A model generated the notes under the pieces. The model did no database searches. It had not been told where the DNA came from and saw only the letters and a program-made list of their open reading frames with translations. A stretch of DNA of 64,000 bases from Nitrospira_D sp019636945 (GTDB lineage Bacteria; Nitrospirota; Nitrospiria; Nitrospirales; Nitrospiraceae): positions 1 through 64,000 of the forward strand of contig NZ_JBLFBO010000005.1 in the NCBI RefSeq assembly GCF_047338595.1, written 5' to 3'. This document shows, one piece after another, positions 42,778-52,230 of the stretch. How positions within the stretch are numbered: position 1 is the first letter of the stretch; each line of letters starts with the position of its first letter. The translations under genes and the position numbers were made by a program.

Positions 42778-44016
42778 TTAATGGACCATCTGGCCCATCT
42801 CAAAGATGGGGAGCAGTATCGCCACGACGATGAAAAACACGATCACGCCCATCACGAGAATCATGATCGGTTCCATCAGTGAGGTCAACCGTGTAATGAC
42901 TCGTTCAACTTCGCCGTCATAGATGTGGCTCACCCGGCGCAACATCTCCTCCATCTCACCGCTTTTTTCTCCGACGGCGATCATGTGTGTGACGAGGGCG
43001 GGGAATTCCCCGCTCCGCTTCAAGGGATCCGCAATCGTTTCCCCCTCGCGGATATTCTGTCTGGCGGATTCGACCGTTTCCTCGAGTACCCGATTGTTCA
43101 TGACGCGCTTGGAGACATCCAAGGCATCGAGCAACTGCACGCCGCTTGCCAACATGGTGGACAAGGTACTCGTCAACCTGGAGATGGACACCATTCGCGC
43201 TACGTCTCCGATCAACGGGAGTTTCAGCGTCAGACGGTCCACCACCATGCGGCCTCGTTCTGTGCGGATAAAGCGTCGAGCTCCGTAGATGCCAGCGAGC
43301 ACCAGCCCGATCAGTACCATCCAATAGTCAGAAAAAAATTGGCTGGTTGACATGAGGGCGACGGTCGGCCATGGCAGGGCCTGTTTTTGTTGAGCAAACA
43401 CCTGCGTGATCTTGGGAACGACGAAGGTAATGAGGAAAAATAGGATCACGGTTCCGATGACCAACATGATGACCGGGTAGAGCATCGCGTTGGTGACTTT
43501 GGTCCGGAGCGCTTGCTGTTTTTCCAAAAACTCCGCCAGTCTGAATAAAATCTGATCGAGGGCTCCACTGGCTTCACCGGCTCGCACCATGTGGACATAG
43601 ATAGGAGAAAAATCCTTGTCGTAGGTTTCCAGGACCGCGCTCAACGCTTTCCCTCCTCGAATCTGCTCTCGGATATCGGCGAGGAGGGACTTGATCGGTT
43701 TCTTTTCGGCCTGGTCAACAAGCACGCCAAGGGCGTCGACCAGCGGTAAGCCGGCGACGAGCAACGTGGCAAACTGCCTGGTGAGCAGGGATAAATCGTT
43801 GGCGCTGAGCACCGATGTTCGGCCGACCATCCGAGAAGGTTTGGTGCGGCGTGTGGCTGGTGCACGACCGGACGATTGTCCTTGCTCCACGACGTCGGTC
43901 GGGTAGACGCCTTCTTTGCGAAGTTTTAACCGTGCGACTTTGACGTTTTCAGCGTCGATGATTCCCGTTGCTGTTCCACCGTCGCTCCGGTAGCCTTGAT
44001 ACTGATACACAGGCAC
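42778..44016 (-). CDS. gspF: Type II secretion inner-membrane protein GspF
   Basis: A 412-residue GspF/PilC protein with two T2SSF domains (LLTRQFATLLVAGLPLVDAL; RLTSTLSTMLASGVQLLDAL) and three membrane segments, the last near the C-terminus (IMILVMGVIVFFIVVAILLP). It forms the platform on which GspE acts. Confidence 0.95.
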   Translation of the reverse strand: MPVYQYQGYRSDGGTATGIIDAENVKVARLKLRKEGVYPTDVVEQGQSSGRAPATRRTKPSRMVGRTSVLSANDLSLLTRQFATLLVAGLPLVDALGVLVDQAEKKPIKSLLADIREQIRGGKALSAVLETYDKDFSPIYVHMVRAGEASGALDQILFRLAEFLEKQQALRTKVTNAMLYPVIMLVIGTVILFFLITFVVPKITQVFAQQKQALPWPTVALMSTSQFFSDYWMVLIGLVLAGIYGARRFIRTERGRMVVDRLTLKLPLIGDVARMVSISRLTSTLSTMLASGVQLLDALDVSKRVMNNRVLEETVESARQNIREGETIADPLKRSGEFPALVTHMIAVGEKSGEMEEMLRRVSHIYDGEVERVITRLTSLMEPIMILVMGVIVFFIVVAILLPIFEMGQMVH

Positions 44017-44147
44017 GTTACTGTACTCCTACGTGAGCCGTCATTCGTGAATCATATCTCGTCTTTCCACGCAGGACTCGCGGGACAGGCGAGAAAGGCC
44101 TGCCGGGCAGGATGTTTTGTCATCGTGCGTCCCGCCGCGCGTGTCGT

Positions 44148-44176
44148 GCCCGCCTCGCTGAGTCGGCGAAGCGGGC
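44148..44176 (+). repeat. GC-rich hairpin between gspE and gspF
   Basis: GCCCGCCTCGC and GGCGAAGCGGGC pair around TGAGTC. It lies in a 185-base gap with further GC-rich words (CGGGACAGGCGAGAAAGG). No T-run follows on either strand; the function is unknown. Confidence 0.6.
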
Positions 44177-44201
44177 CTGTCTCGCTCCCGTTTCACGTCG
44201 T

Positions 44202-45953
44202 CTAGTCGACGTCGATTTCCTGTTGGGTGATCCGCATGACTTCTTCCAGCGTGGTGTGTCCCTGGATGACTCGCTCCGCACCCTCTTGCTTCAATGTCAC
44301 CATACCTTTCGCGATCGCCGTCTGTTTGATGGCGGTCGAGTCCGCCTTGCCGCCGATGAGTCGTCGAATGTCATCGTCCAGCACCATCAGCTCAAAGATG
44401 CCGGTTCGTCCGCGATAGCCGGTCTGGGAACAGGCGGTGCAGCCCGCTCCTCGATACAGTGTCACCGCAGAACCAGGCGGCAAGTCCAGCCGACTCAGTT
44501 CCTCTTCACTGGCCCGATAGGGACGCTTGCAGTCGGGACAAATCCGTCTGAGCAACCGTTGTGCCAGCACGGCGACGACCGATGAGGCGACGAGAAATGG
44601 TTCGATCCCCATGTCGATGAGGCGTGTAGCAGCGCTGGCGGCGTCATTCGTGTGGAGGGTCGAAAAGACCAAATGCCCGGTGAGAGAGGCGTGAATGGCG
44701 ATCTCCGCCGTTTCACGATCGCGGATTTCTCCGATCATGATCACATCGGGATCTTGTCGAAGAATCGACCGTAGACCGGCAGCGAACGTCAGATTAATTT
44801 TCGGGTTGACCTGCATTTGTCCGATGCCGAGCAGCTGGTATTCGACCGGATCCTCGACGGTGATAATGTTCTTGTCCGGCGAGTTGATGTGGCTGAGTGC
44901 GGCATACAGGGTGGTCGTTTTTCCGCTTCCCGTCGGTCCGGTGACGAGCATAATCCCGTGTGCGAGTTGGATGAGTTGGTGAATGACCGTCAGGCGTTCT
45001 TTCGAAAACCCCATTTCGGAGAGATTGAGTAGACGATTTTCTTTTTCGAGCAACCGCAGCACGACCCGCTCCCCGTGGGAGGTGGGGAGGACGGACACGC
45101 GGAGATCGACGTCCTTCCCGGCGGTTCGAATCGCGAACCGGCCGTCCTGCGGCAGGCGTTTCTCGGCGATGTTCAGACCCGCCATGATCTTGAGGCGCGC
45201 GATGATGCTGGGCTGCAAATGTTTGGGTGGTGTGAGGACCGGATAGAGGACGCCGTCGATCCGATAGCGGATGACCAGCCCCCGTTCAAACGATTCGAAG
45301 TGGATATCACTGGCCCGTTGCCGGACGGCTTGAAAGAGGACGGAGTTGACCAGTCGGATGATCGGGGCTTCGTCGGTCGCATCGAGCAGGTCTTGCGGCT
45401 CGTCGAGCTCGTGGGCCAACTGGTCCAGGCTTTCGTTCGCTGCGATATCCTCCATCACTTCCTCGGCGCCTGCCGGATTCGCAATGTCGTCGTAGGCTCG
45501 ATTGAGCCTCGCGAGGAGCGCGACAGTGCTGGTCAGGAGTGGCGCGATTGGTCTCCCCAACAGCAAGCGAAGATCGTCCAGGGCGACGGTTTCCAACGGA
45601 TCGGTTGTTGCCGTGAGGATGGCTCCGTTTTCGTCACGCAGCGGCAGAACCCGGTATCGTCGGCAAAAGGCGATCGGCACCCTTTTGATGACCTCGTGAT
45701 CGACATGGGTGGTGTCGAGATGGGGAACCCAGGTCATATCGAATTGCTGGGCCAGCGCTTCCAGCACCTGTTCTTCCCGCAGGGCGCGCAGGTGCAGCAA
45801 TACATCTCCTAACCGTCCGCCTTTCTCCTGCTGGTAGGCGAGGGCCTCCTCAAGTTTCAATTCCGGGAGGTGAAACTTCGCTCTGAGAATTTCACCCAGG
45901 CGTGGTCGCGTCACGCTGACAGTGGGTTGTTGCGGCTCGTCTTGTTCAGACAC
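44202..45953 (-). CDS. gspE: Type II secretion ATPase GspE
   Basis: A 583-residue ATPase: N-terminal MshEN-type region (RLGEILRAKFHLPELKLEEAL), Walker A GPTGSGKTTTLYAAL, the Asp/His boxes, Walker B in VIMIGEIRDRET, and the zinc site with two cysteine pairs (CPDCKRPYR; CTACSQTGY). It powers pseudopilus assembly from the cytoplasm. Confidence 0.96.
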   Translation of the reverse strand: MSEQDEPQQPTVSVTRPRLGEILRAKFHLPELKLEEALAYQQEKGGRLGDVLLHLRALREEQVLEALAQQFDMTWVPHLDTTHVDHEVIKRVPIAFCRRYRVLPLRDENGAILTATTDPLETVALDDLRLLLGRPIAPLLTSTVALLARLNRAYDDIANPAGAEEVMEDIAANESLDQLAHELDEPQDLLDATDEAPIIRLVNSVLFQAVRQRASDIHFESFERGLVIRYRIDGVLYPVLTPPKHLQPSIIARLKIMAGLNIAEKRLPQDGRFAIRTAGKDVDLRVSVLPTSHGERVVLRLLEKENRLLNLSEMGFSKERLTVIHQLIQLAHGIMLVTGPTGSGKTTTLYAALSHINSPDKNIITVEDPVEYQLLGIGQMQVNPKINLTFAAGLRSILRQDPDVIMIGEIRDRETAEIAIHASLTGHLVFSTLHTNDAASAATRLIDMGIEPFLVASSVVAVLAQRLLRRICPDCKRPYRASEEELSRLDLPPGSAVTLYRGAGCTACSQTGYRGRTGIFELMVLDDDIRRLIGGKADSTAIKQTAIAKGMVTLKQEGAERVIQGHTTLEEVMRITQQEIDVD

Positions 45954-46104
45954 TGGTTCCCTGACCTCTAACCCGTAACGGACTGGAATGGGGGATTACT
46001 ATTGAGTCTCTATCGTTTCCAGCGTAAAGATACTCTCCCTGATCACGCCCTGGCAAGAACATGGCGAAATTGTCATGCAAAATCGAGATCTTGGACAGGT
46101 GGGA

Positions 46105-47025
46105 TCAGCGGAGCTCGTACGTAATGGTGGAGCGCTGGTTGTTCCGGACCAGATCGAGTTTGACCGTTTGTTCGTTCTTGAGTTGCTGAAGCAGGTTCAA
46201 CATGGTACTCGGGTCTCGAATATCAACTCCATTGACCCGTTGCAGCACGTCCCCAGTCTGGACTCCGATTTTCTCATAAAAACTAGTGGGTGCAATGTAG
46301 TCCAGACGAAATCCATTGATAGCGCCGTTGACCGTGTTCGGTACGGCTCTCGCCTGCGAAAGGAGTTTCGGCAGATCGTTCATGGCCTGTTCTACCTCAC
46401 GGCGATCCACCACTTTGCGAAGCGGTGCGATCGGGGCGGGACCCGCCTGAGGGTTGGGAGCGGTGCCGGAAGCACCGGTCAGTGCGGCCTGACCTTCTGA
46501 GATGCCCAACTCCAACAATTCTTCAACATTACCTTGACGGATGACGATCCCGTTTCGACGGATCTCGGCGACTTCACCCAGATCGAGTACGGAGTCATGC
46601 AAGTGATACAAGGATTGCTGCTTGGATGCCAGTTCCTCCACGATGGCAAAGACGCCACGTTCATCGCCGAGGACTGTGCCGATCAAGCGAAGCCTCCCTG
46701 CCAGCCCGAGTGACGCTCGAACCACTGGGCCGTTGGAGCCTCGTCGACCGGGCGATGTGACACTGCTTGCTCCCTTGTCAGTCGGCGGCGGAAGCACAAA
46801 GAGACCGCTGGCACGAATCTGCTCTATGGCCTGTGTCGGCGAATAAGATGCGAGCAACGGCGTGCCCGTCGAGGCGGTACTTCCGGATCCTGCAATCTGT
46901 TCTGGGATAACGTACAGCGTATCAGCCACAAACGCATTGATGGTATGCGCGACGAGGAGACCGGAAGCCATGAGGGTCAGGAACAACCAGATCCGCCGCA
47001 CATGTTGAGGAGCAACAGTTGCCAA
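46105..47025 (-). CDS. gspC: Type II secretion protein GspC
   Basis: A 306-residue protein: N-terminal membrane segment (IWLFLTLMASGLLVAHTINAFV), the periplasmic homology region (LAGRLRLIGTVLGDERGVFAIVEE), and a C-terminal PDZ domain (YEKIGVQTGDVLQRVNGVDI). GspC links the inner-membrane platform to the secretin GspD. It is the first gene of the operon; gspD, which often follows it, is absent here. Confidence 0.9.
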   Translation of the reverse strand: MATVAPQHVRRIWLFLTLMASGLLVAHTINAFVADTLYVIPEQIAGSGSTASTGTPLLASYSPTQAIEQIRASGLFVLPPPTDKGASSVTSPGRRGSNGPVVRASLGLAGRLRLIGTVLGDERGVFAIVEELASKQQSLYHLHDSVLDLGEVAEIRRNGIVIRQGNVEELLELGISEGQAALTGASGTAPNPQAGPAPIAPLRKVVDRREVEQAMNDLPKLLSQARAVPNTVNGAINGFRLDYIAPTSFYEKIGVQTGDVLQRVNGVDIRDPSTMLNLLQQLKNEQTVKLDLVRNNQRSTITYELR

Positions 47026-47185
47026 GGTATTGTCTTTCTGCTCTTATTATGGAACATGGTACCTGGTCTCTCTCATTCGCCGCAAGATTCTTTTATTAAC
47101 GATCGGTTTACATGCTTTCACTAGACAAGTCGATCGAAGCACGTAATAATCCGCTCTCGCCTTCTTGCTCAAGGAGACCACACAC

Positions 47186-48199
47186 GTGAAAAAAGCATTG
47201 ATCACCGGCATTACCGGTCAAGACGGCTCCTATCTGTCGGAATTTCTCCTCGCGCGAGGATACGAAGTCTATGGCATCATTCGTCGGTCCAGCTCGTTCA
47301 ATACGGGGCGTATCGATCCCATTTATGAGGATCCGCATGTGCCGCATCGGCGGCTCCATTTGGTCTATGGCGATTTGAACGATGCCAGCTCTCTCAATCG
47401 CATCTTGCGTACGGTCCAGCCTGATGAAATCTACAACCTTGGCGCCCAGAGTCACGTTCGGGTCAGTTTCGATATTCCCGAATATACAGGGGAGATCACA
47501 GGACTCGGCACGATTCGTCTCCTGGAGGCCATTCGAGAGTCAGGGCTCAAGCCGAAATTCTACCAGGCCTCGTCCAGCGAGATGTTCGGCAAGGTGCTGG
47601 AGGTGCCGCAGAAGGAAACGACGCCGTTCTATCCACGAAGTCCCTACGGAGCCGCGAAGGTCTACTCCTACTGGATTACCGTCAACTACCGTGAGGCCTA
47701 CAATCTCTTTGCGTGCAATGGCATTTTGTTCAATCACGAATCGCCGCGCCGCGGGGAAACCTTTGTCACAAGGAAAATCACCAAGGCGGCCGCCCGGATC
47801 AAGCTTGGCATCCAACAGGATGTGTTTCTCGGCAATCTCGATGCGAAGCGCGACTGGGGCTATGCCGGGGACTATGTCGAGGCGATGTGGATGATGCTGC
47901 AGGCCCCGACGCCGGAAGACTATGTCATTGCTACAGGAGAGACGCACACGGTCAAGGAAATGCTTGAACTGGCCTTTGATCGTCTGCAACTCGATTGGAA
48001 GAAACACGTGAAGATCGATGCGAAATACTATCGTCCGACGGAAGTGGATCTCCTGATCGGGGATGCGAGCAAGGCAAAGAAACAACTCGGCTGGCAGCCC
48101 AAGGTGCGCTTTGAAGAGTTGGTCGCTATGATGGTGGATGCGGATTTGGCCTCAGAAAAAGAGCGCATCGAGGGAATCGGTCAAACGGGTCGACGTTAA
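47186..48199 (+). CDS. gmd: GDP-mannose 4,6-dehydratase
   Basis: A 337-residue extended short-chain dehydrogenase: NAD-binding loop GITGQDGSYL, active-site SSEMFG and YGAAKVYS, and the Gmd signature RRGETFVTRKITKA. It makes GDP-4-keto-6-deoxymannose, the precursor of GDP-fucose. The GTG at 47186 is chosen (MKKALITGITGQDGS) with AAGGAG at 47171-47176; the frame is open to 47165. It is divergent from gspC and starts the polysaccharide locus. Confidence 0.96.
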   Translation: MKKALITGITGQDGSYLSEFLLARGYEVYGIIRRSSSFNTGRIDPIYEDPHVPHRRLHLVYGDLNDASSLNRILRTVQPDEIYNLGAQSHVRVSFDIPEYTGEITGLGTIRLLEAIRESGLKPKFYQASSSEMFGKVLEVPQKETTPFYPRSPYGAAKVYSYWITVNYREAYNLFACNGILFNHESPRRGETFVTRKITKAAARIKLGIQQDVFLGNLDAKRDWGYAGDYVEAMWMMLQAPTPEDYVIATGETHTVKEMLELAFDRLQLDWKKHVKIDAKYYRPTEVDLLIGDASKAKKQLGWQPKVRFEELVAMMVDADLASEKERIEGIGQTGRR

Positions 48200-48226
48200 C
48201 GGCTACAGGTACGGAAAGGGCAGGGC

Positions 48227-49186
48227 ATGTCATTTTGGAGTGAGCAAAGGGTCGTGGTTACGGGTGGGGCTGGGTTTCTGGGCTCGTTCGTCGTTGAGCA
48301 GTTGCGCGCTAAAGGTTGTGCTGAGATTGTTATCCCGCGAAGTCGAGACTACGATTTGGTGCAGATGGACGCTGTTCAGCAACTCTACAGCGATGCCAAG
48401 CCGGATCTGGTGATTCATTTGGCGGCACGCGTCGGCGGGATCGGGGCGAACCAGGCCAATCCCGGTCGGTTCTTCTATGACAACCTGATGATGGGTACGC
48501 AGCTGATTGAGGTCGGTCGCCAACGGGGGCTGAAGAAATTTGTCGCACTTGGCACCATCTGTGCGTACCCCAAGTTCGCTCCCATCCCTTTTAAGGAAGA
48601 CGATATCTGGAACGGCTATCCTGAGGAAACGAATGCCCCATACGGTCTGGCAAAGAAAATGATGTTGGCGCAATCGCAGGCTTATCGTGATCAATACGGA
48701 TTTCACTCGATTGTTCTCTTCCCGGTGAATCTGTACGGCCCGCGAGACAACTTTGATTTACAGACGTCCCATGTGATTCCGGCCTTGATCCGAAAATGCG
48801 CGTCGGCAAAGGAGGAGGGGCGCACGGCGATTACTCTGTGGGGAGACGGATCACCGACCAGAGAATTCCTGTATGCGGAGGATGCCGCCGAAGGGATTCT
48901 CCTTGCAGCTGAACGCTATGATGGCAAGCTGCCGGTCAACCTGGGGACCGGTGAAGAGATTGCAATTCGTGATCTTGCCAAATTGATTGCGGCTGAAGTT
49001 GGGTTTAGCGGCCAGATTCAGTGGGATGTCACGAAGCCAAACGGCCAACCGCGCCGCTGCCTTGATGTGAGCCGCGCCAAGCAGTTGTTTGGATTTCAAG
49101 CCAAGCATAGGCTGAACGATGGAGTAAAGAAAACCGTCCAGTGGTTTCAATCCAATAGTCAGTCGATCCGCGAAGTGCACTTCTAG
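48227..49186 (+). CDS. fcl: GDP-L-fucose synthase
   Basis: A 319-residue epimerase/reductase with VTGGAGFLGSFV, AARVGGIGANQANP, YGLAKKMML and VNLYGPRDNFD. It converts the Gmd product to GDP-fucose. It lies 27 bases after gmd. Confidence 0.95.
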   Translation: MSFWSEQRVVVTGGAGFLGSFVVEQLRAKGCAEIVIPRSRDYDLVQMDAVQQLYSDAKPDLVIHLAARVGGIGANQANPGRFFYDNLMMGTQLIEVGRQRGLKKFVALGTICAYPKFAPIPFKEDDIWNGYPEETNAPYGLAKKMMLAQSQAYRDQYGFHSIVLFPVNLYGPRDNFDLQTSHVIPALIRKCASAKEEGRTAITLWGDGSPTREFLYAEDAAEGILLAAERYDGKLPVNLGTGEEIAIRDLAKLIAAEVGFSGQIQWDVTKPNGQPRRCLDVSRAKQLFGFQAKHRLNDGVKKTVQWFQSNSQSIREVHF

Positions 49187-49387
49187 TCGGAATCTGAACA
49201 AGTCATCCGAAATCAAGAAGGTTAAGGCTAAGCTTGAGCAAATCGGATCTCCACCAAGTCTTAACCTTAGCCTGGATACTTTCTCAGCCTGGCCACTGTT
49301 GCTGATTGTCTATCATGCAGTTGCTCCCCGTACGCTACAATTAGGCGGGTTGCTTAATCGTATAAATCTCTTAAGGTGAGGTGTCGA

Positions 49388-50482
49388 GTGAAGCGTATTG
49401 ATATCATTGCGGGGGCGCGTCCCAATTTCATGAAAATCGCGCCGATCATCGAGGCGCTCAAGGCCGCTGAATGTCGAGGAGGACCGCTTCGGTACCGCTT
49501 GATCCACACCGGCCAGCATTATGACCGGGCGATGTCGGGCAGCTTTTTTGAAGAACTCGGGATTCCTGATCCGGACATCAATCTCGAGGTGGGATCGGGA
49601 ACTCAAGCCGAACAAACGGCCGGCATTATGGTCGGGTATGAGAAGGTTCTGCTGAAAGAGAAGAGCGACCTCTGCCTGGTTGTCGGCGATGTGACGTCGA
49701 CCATGGCCTGTTCCATCGTTGCCCGCAAGTTAGGTGTGCCAGTGGGCCACGTCGAAGGTGGGATTCGATCCGGTGATTGGACCATGCCGGAAGAGATCAA
49801 CCGAGTGGTGACCGACTCGATCACCAACTGGTTTTTTACGACCAGCGACACGGCCAATGCGAATCTGCAACGTGCCGGCGTCGCCGATGACCGAATCTTT
49901 TTCGTCGGCAATACGATGATCGATACGCTGCTCAAGAATCTGCCACGATTGACCCCCCCGGCTTGCTGGCAGTCGCTCAAGTTGGAACCTCAGCGCTACT
50001 TTGTCATCACGCTGCATCGGCCCGCAAACGTTGATGGAGAACAGCAACTACTCGAGCTGCTCCAGGCGATTGCAAAGGGTGCGCAAGGTCTGCCGGTGAT
50101 CTTTCCAGTCCATCCCAGAACAGCCAGGAATCTGCGAGAGGGTGGGCAGAAGCTTCCATCACTGCACTATATCGATCCACTCGGCTATCTCGAGTTCAAT
50201 TATCTCGTCAAACATGCCAAAGGCGTCATTACTGATTCTGGCGGGATTACCGAGGAGACCACGGTACTTAGCGTGCCCTGTCTGACGCTTCGCGACAACA
50301 CCGAGCGGCCTGAAACGATCACGATTGGCACCAATGAACTCATTGGGACCGACCCGAGCAAGCTGCCACCCGCACTCGCACGACTAATGGCTGGACAATG
50401 GAAGAAAGGGGCGATCCCGCCGCTCTGGGATGGGAAAACTGCAGTTCGAATTGTGGAGTGTTTGGAACGAGTGTTGGTATAG
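49388..50482 (+). CDS. wecB: UDP-N-acetylglucosamine 2-epimerase
   Basis: About 364 residues, with the family segments GARPNFMKIAPI, IHTGQHYD, VEGGIRSGDWTMPEEINR, VTLHRPANVD-like ITLHRPANVD, and TDSGGITEET. It makes UDP-ManNAc for polysaccharide synthesis. The GTG at 49388 (MKRIDIIAGARPN) is chosen; an in-frame alternative is at 49376. Confidence 0.93.
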   Translation: MKRIDIIAGARPNFMKIAPIIEALKAAECRGGPLRYRLIHTGQHYDRAMSGSFFEELGIPDPDINLEVGSGTQAEQTAGIMVGYEKVLLKEKSDLCLVVGDVTSTMACSIVARKLGVPVGHVEGGIRSGDWTMPEEINRVVTDSITNWFFTTSDTANANLQRAGVADDRIFFVGNTMIDTLLKNLPRLTPPACWQSLKLEPQRYFVITLHRPANVDGEQQLLELLQAIAKGAQGLPVIFPVHPRTARNLREGGQKLPSLHYIDPLGYLEFNYLVKHAKGVITDSGGITEETTVLSVPCLTLRDNTERPETITIGTNELIGTDPSKLPPALARLMAGQWKKGAIPPLWDGKTAVRIVECLERVLV

Positions 50483-51212
50483 TTAGATTAAAGGTGGTTT
50501 TCTGAAGAACCGCGGCTAGCCATATCGTACCTGACCGGGCATTCGTCCATCAACCTATGAAGTTTAGCCCGAAACAACTTCCGCATTCCGGCGCGTTCTG
50601 ATTAGTACGTTTCTGTCCGATTGGACCTCGGTTCGCAACCAGTGGCGTTCTCGAATCTATTTCACGACACATTGATTCAACGCCCCCATTCAAATTCCTT
50701 ACACCGCCGCAGGTCTTGCTAGCAAAAAAACCGTTTTAGGTTGCCACATCTTCTCACTGTAAATATCATCAGAAATGCCTTCCCAAGTCTGGAACCTATC
50801 TGGAACTCGATATTTGAGAAGGGTGGTCTCTCGCAGTGCAGCTATAGCTATCGAGTGTGACTACCTAGGTGAACTTCTGATTTATTCCTGGTTTTGAGCG
50901 AAGGCCACTCGATTCTTCCGTGTTTGGGGAGGTGGTTTGCCGACAGTCGGGATAGACCAGCCTTTCCTCGTGCTGAAAACACCCATGCCGTCTTCTTGGC
51001 GTTACGCGCTCACGCTAGGCACATGAGAAACACGTTCAAACGATGATCTCATTTCATTCCTTGCAAGGCCTGAGTATAAATACTTCGAGAAATCTTGCAG
51101 GTGGCCTGTAGTGAAATATGAATTGATCCGCGAGGGAAATATTGTGAGTGCTCCGGTCAGTCCCGCGAGTTGTGTCGGATAGCCCGTTCATGAACTGTCA
51201 GAGGGAGGATCT
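50483..51212 (+). other. 730-base gap without a gene in the polysaccharide locus
   Basis: No coding frame of note on either strand, and base composition is AT-richer than the flanking genes. A short AGTAT/ATACT palindrome lies near 51073-51084. GAGGGAGGATC at 51201-51211 is the ribosome site of the next gene. It may hold a promoter for the downstream genes, but none could be defined. Confidence 0.5.
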
Positions 51213-52130
51213 ATGAATTTGGAGACCGCAAAAAGACTCTCTCAGAAGTATGCGTTGCTGGGTAGGATGATCTCACCCGTGCAACATTTTCGAGCCAGCG
51301 CATTACAAAAAAGCCGTGCTGGGAAACGAGAGGTCGTAAGAAACCTAAGAAACGTTCTTGTCACAGACCCAGAGGTAGTTATTAAGGAATTTGAGGGGAA
51401 GTTCTCGATTGACTATCGGAGCGATCTATTCGAACGAATCGTGATCGATGGACATTACGAGCCTGATCTCGTTCGCTTCTGCAAGAAGTATTTGGTTGGC
51501 AGGCGAGATGTTCTTGATATTGGAGCCAATATCGGGTTTTACACTGTCATGTTTGCAAAAAACCTCCATGGCAGGCGGGTAGTGGCAGTTGAGCCAACAC
51601 AAAATGCATTAAAGCGCTTGCGCACGAATATCACCTTGAATCACGTAGAAGACAGAGTGGTCGTGTATGAGGGGGTGGTTACTGATAAAGCAGAGAAAGT
51701 TACCATGAAGGTAATTCCAGGGAAAGAGGAGTACTCGAGCATTGGCGTGATGGAGCATCCTTCGATTGTGCAAGAAGAATATGTTTCGGAAGAGGTCGAT
51801 AGTATCACCGTTGATGATCTGGTGGAGCGATTCAATATTGACCCTGGTTTTATGAAGGTAGATGTCGAGGGTGGCGAGCATCTGGTATTTTCTGGAGCCA
51901 AGAAAACACTGAGTATTTCTCGTCCCATCATTCTTTCCGAGCTATCAGATTTTCTTTTGACTCGGAATGGTGGATCGTCAATGGAGGTGGTCAATCTTCT
52001 GCGACAGTATGACTATGACGTGATCGATCCGCTAAACCCTTGGGCGCCAGTAGGGTACAAGTCGTTTGGCGACGTGATCGGCTTTCCGAAAGAGATGAAT
52101 CTTTTGGATGAGCTGCGAAGAATTGCGTAA
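51213..52130 (+). CDS. FkbM-type methyltransferase
   Basis: A 305-residue protein with the SAM-binding motif VLDIGANIGFYTVMFA and the FkbM segments VVAVEPTQNALKRL and FMKVDVEGGEHLVFSGA. FkbM enzymes usually O-methylate sugars or polyketides. Here a sugar of the surface polysaccharide is the likely target. Confidence 0.88.
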   Translation: MNLETAKRLSQKYALLGRMISPVQHFRASALQKSRAGKREVVRNLRNVLVTDPEVVIKEFEGKFSIDYRSDLFERIVIDGHYEPDLVRFCKKYLVGRRDVLDIGANIGFYTVMFAKNLHGRRVVAVEPTQNALKRLRTNITLNHVEDRVVVYEGVVTDKAEKVTMKVIPGKEEYSSIGVMEHPSIVQEEYVSEEVDSITVDDLVERFNIDPGFMKVDVEGGEHLVFSGAKKTLSISRPIILSELSDFLLTRNGGSSMEVVNLLRQYDYDVIDPLNPWAPVGYKSFGDVIGFPKEMNLLDELRRIA

Positions 52131-52230
52131 AGTTCATGCTGAAACCGACAACAATCACTCTCCGCTGGATTGGGCCTCCACGGCCCGTGGTACTGGTCAT
52201 CTATCCAAGGTTTCACCTTATGGGCTGTGA

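Noticed and set aside
44030..44201. Rho-independent terminator between gspE and gspF
   Set aside because: The GC-rich hairpin has no T-run on either side and the genes on both sides belong to one operon.
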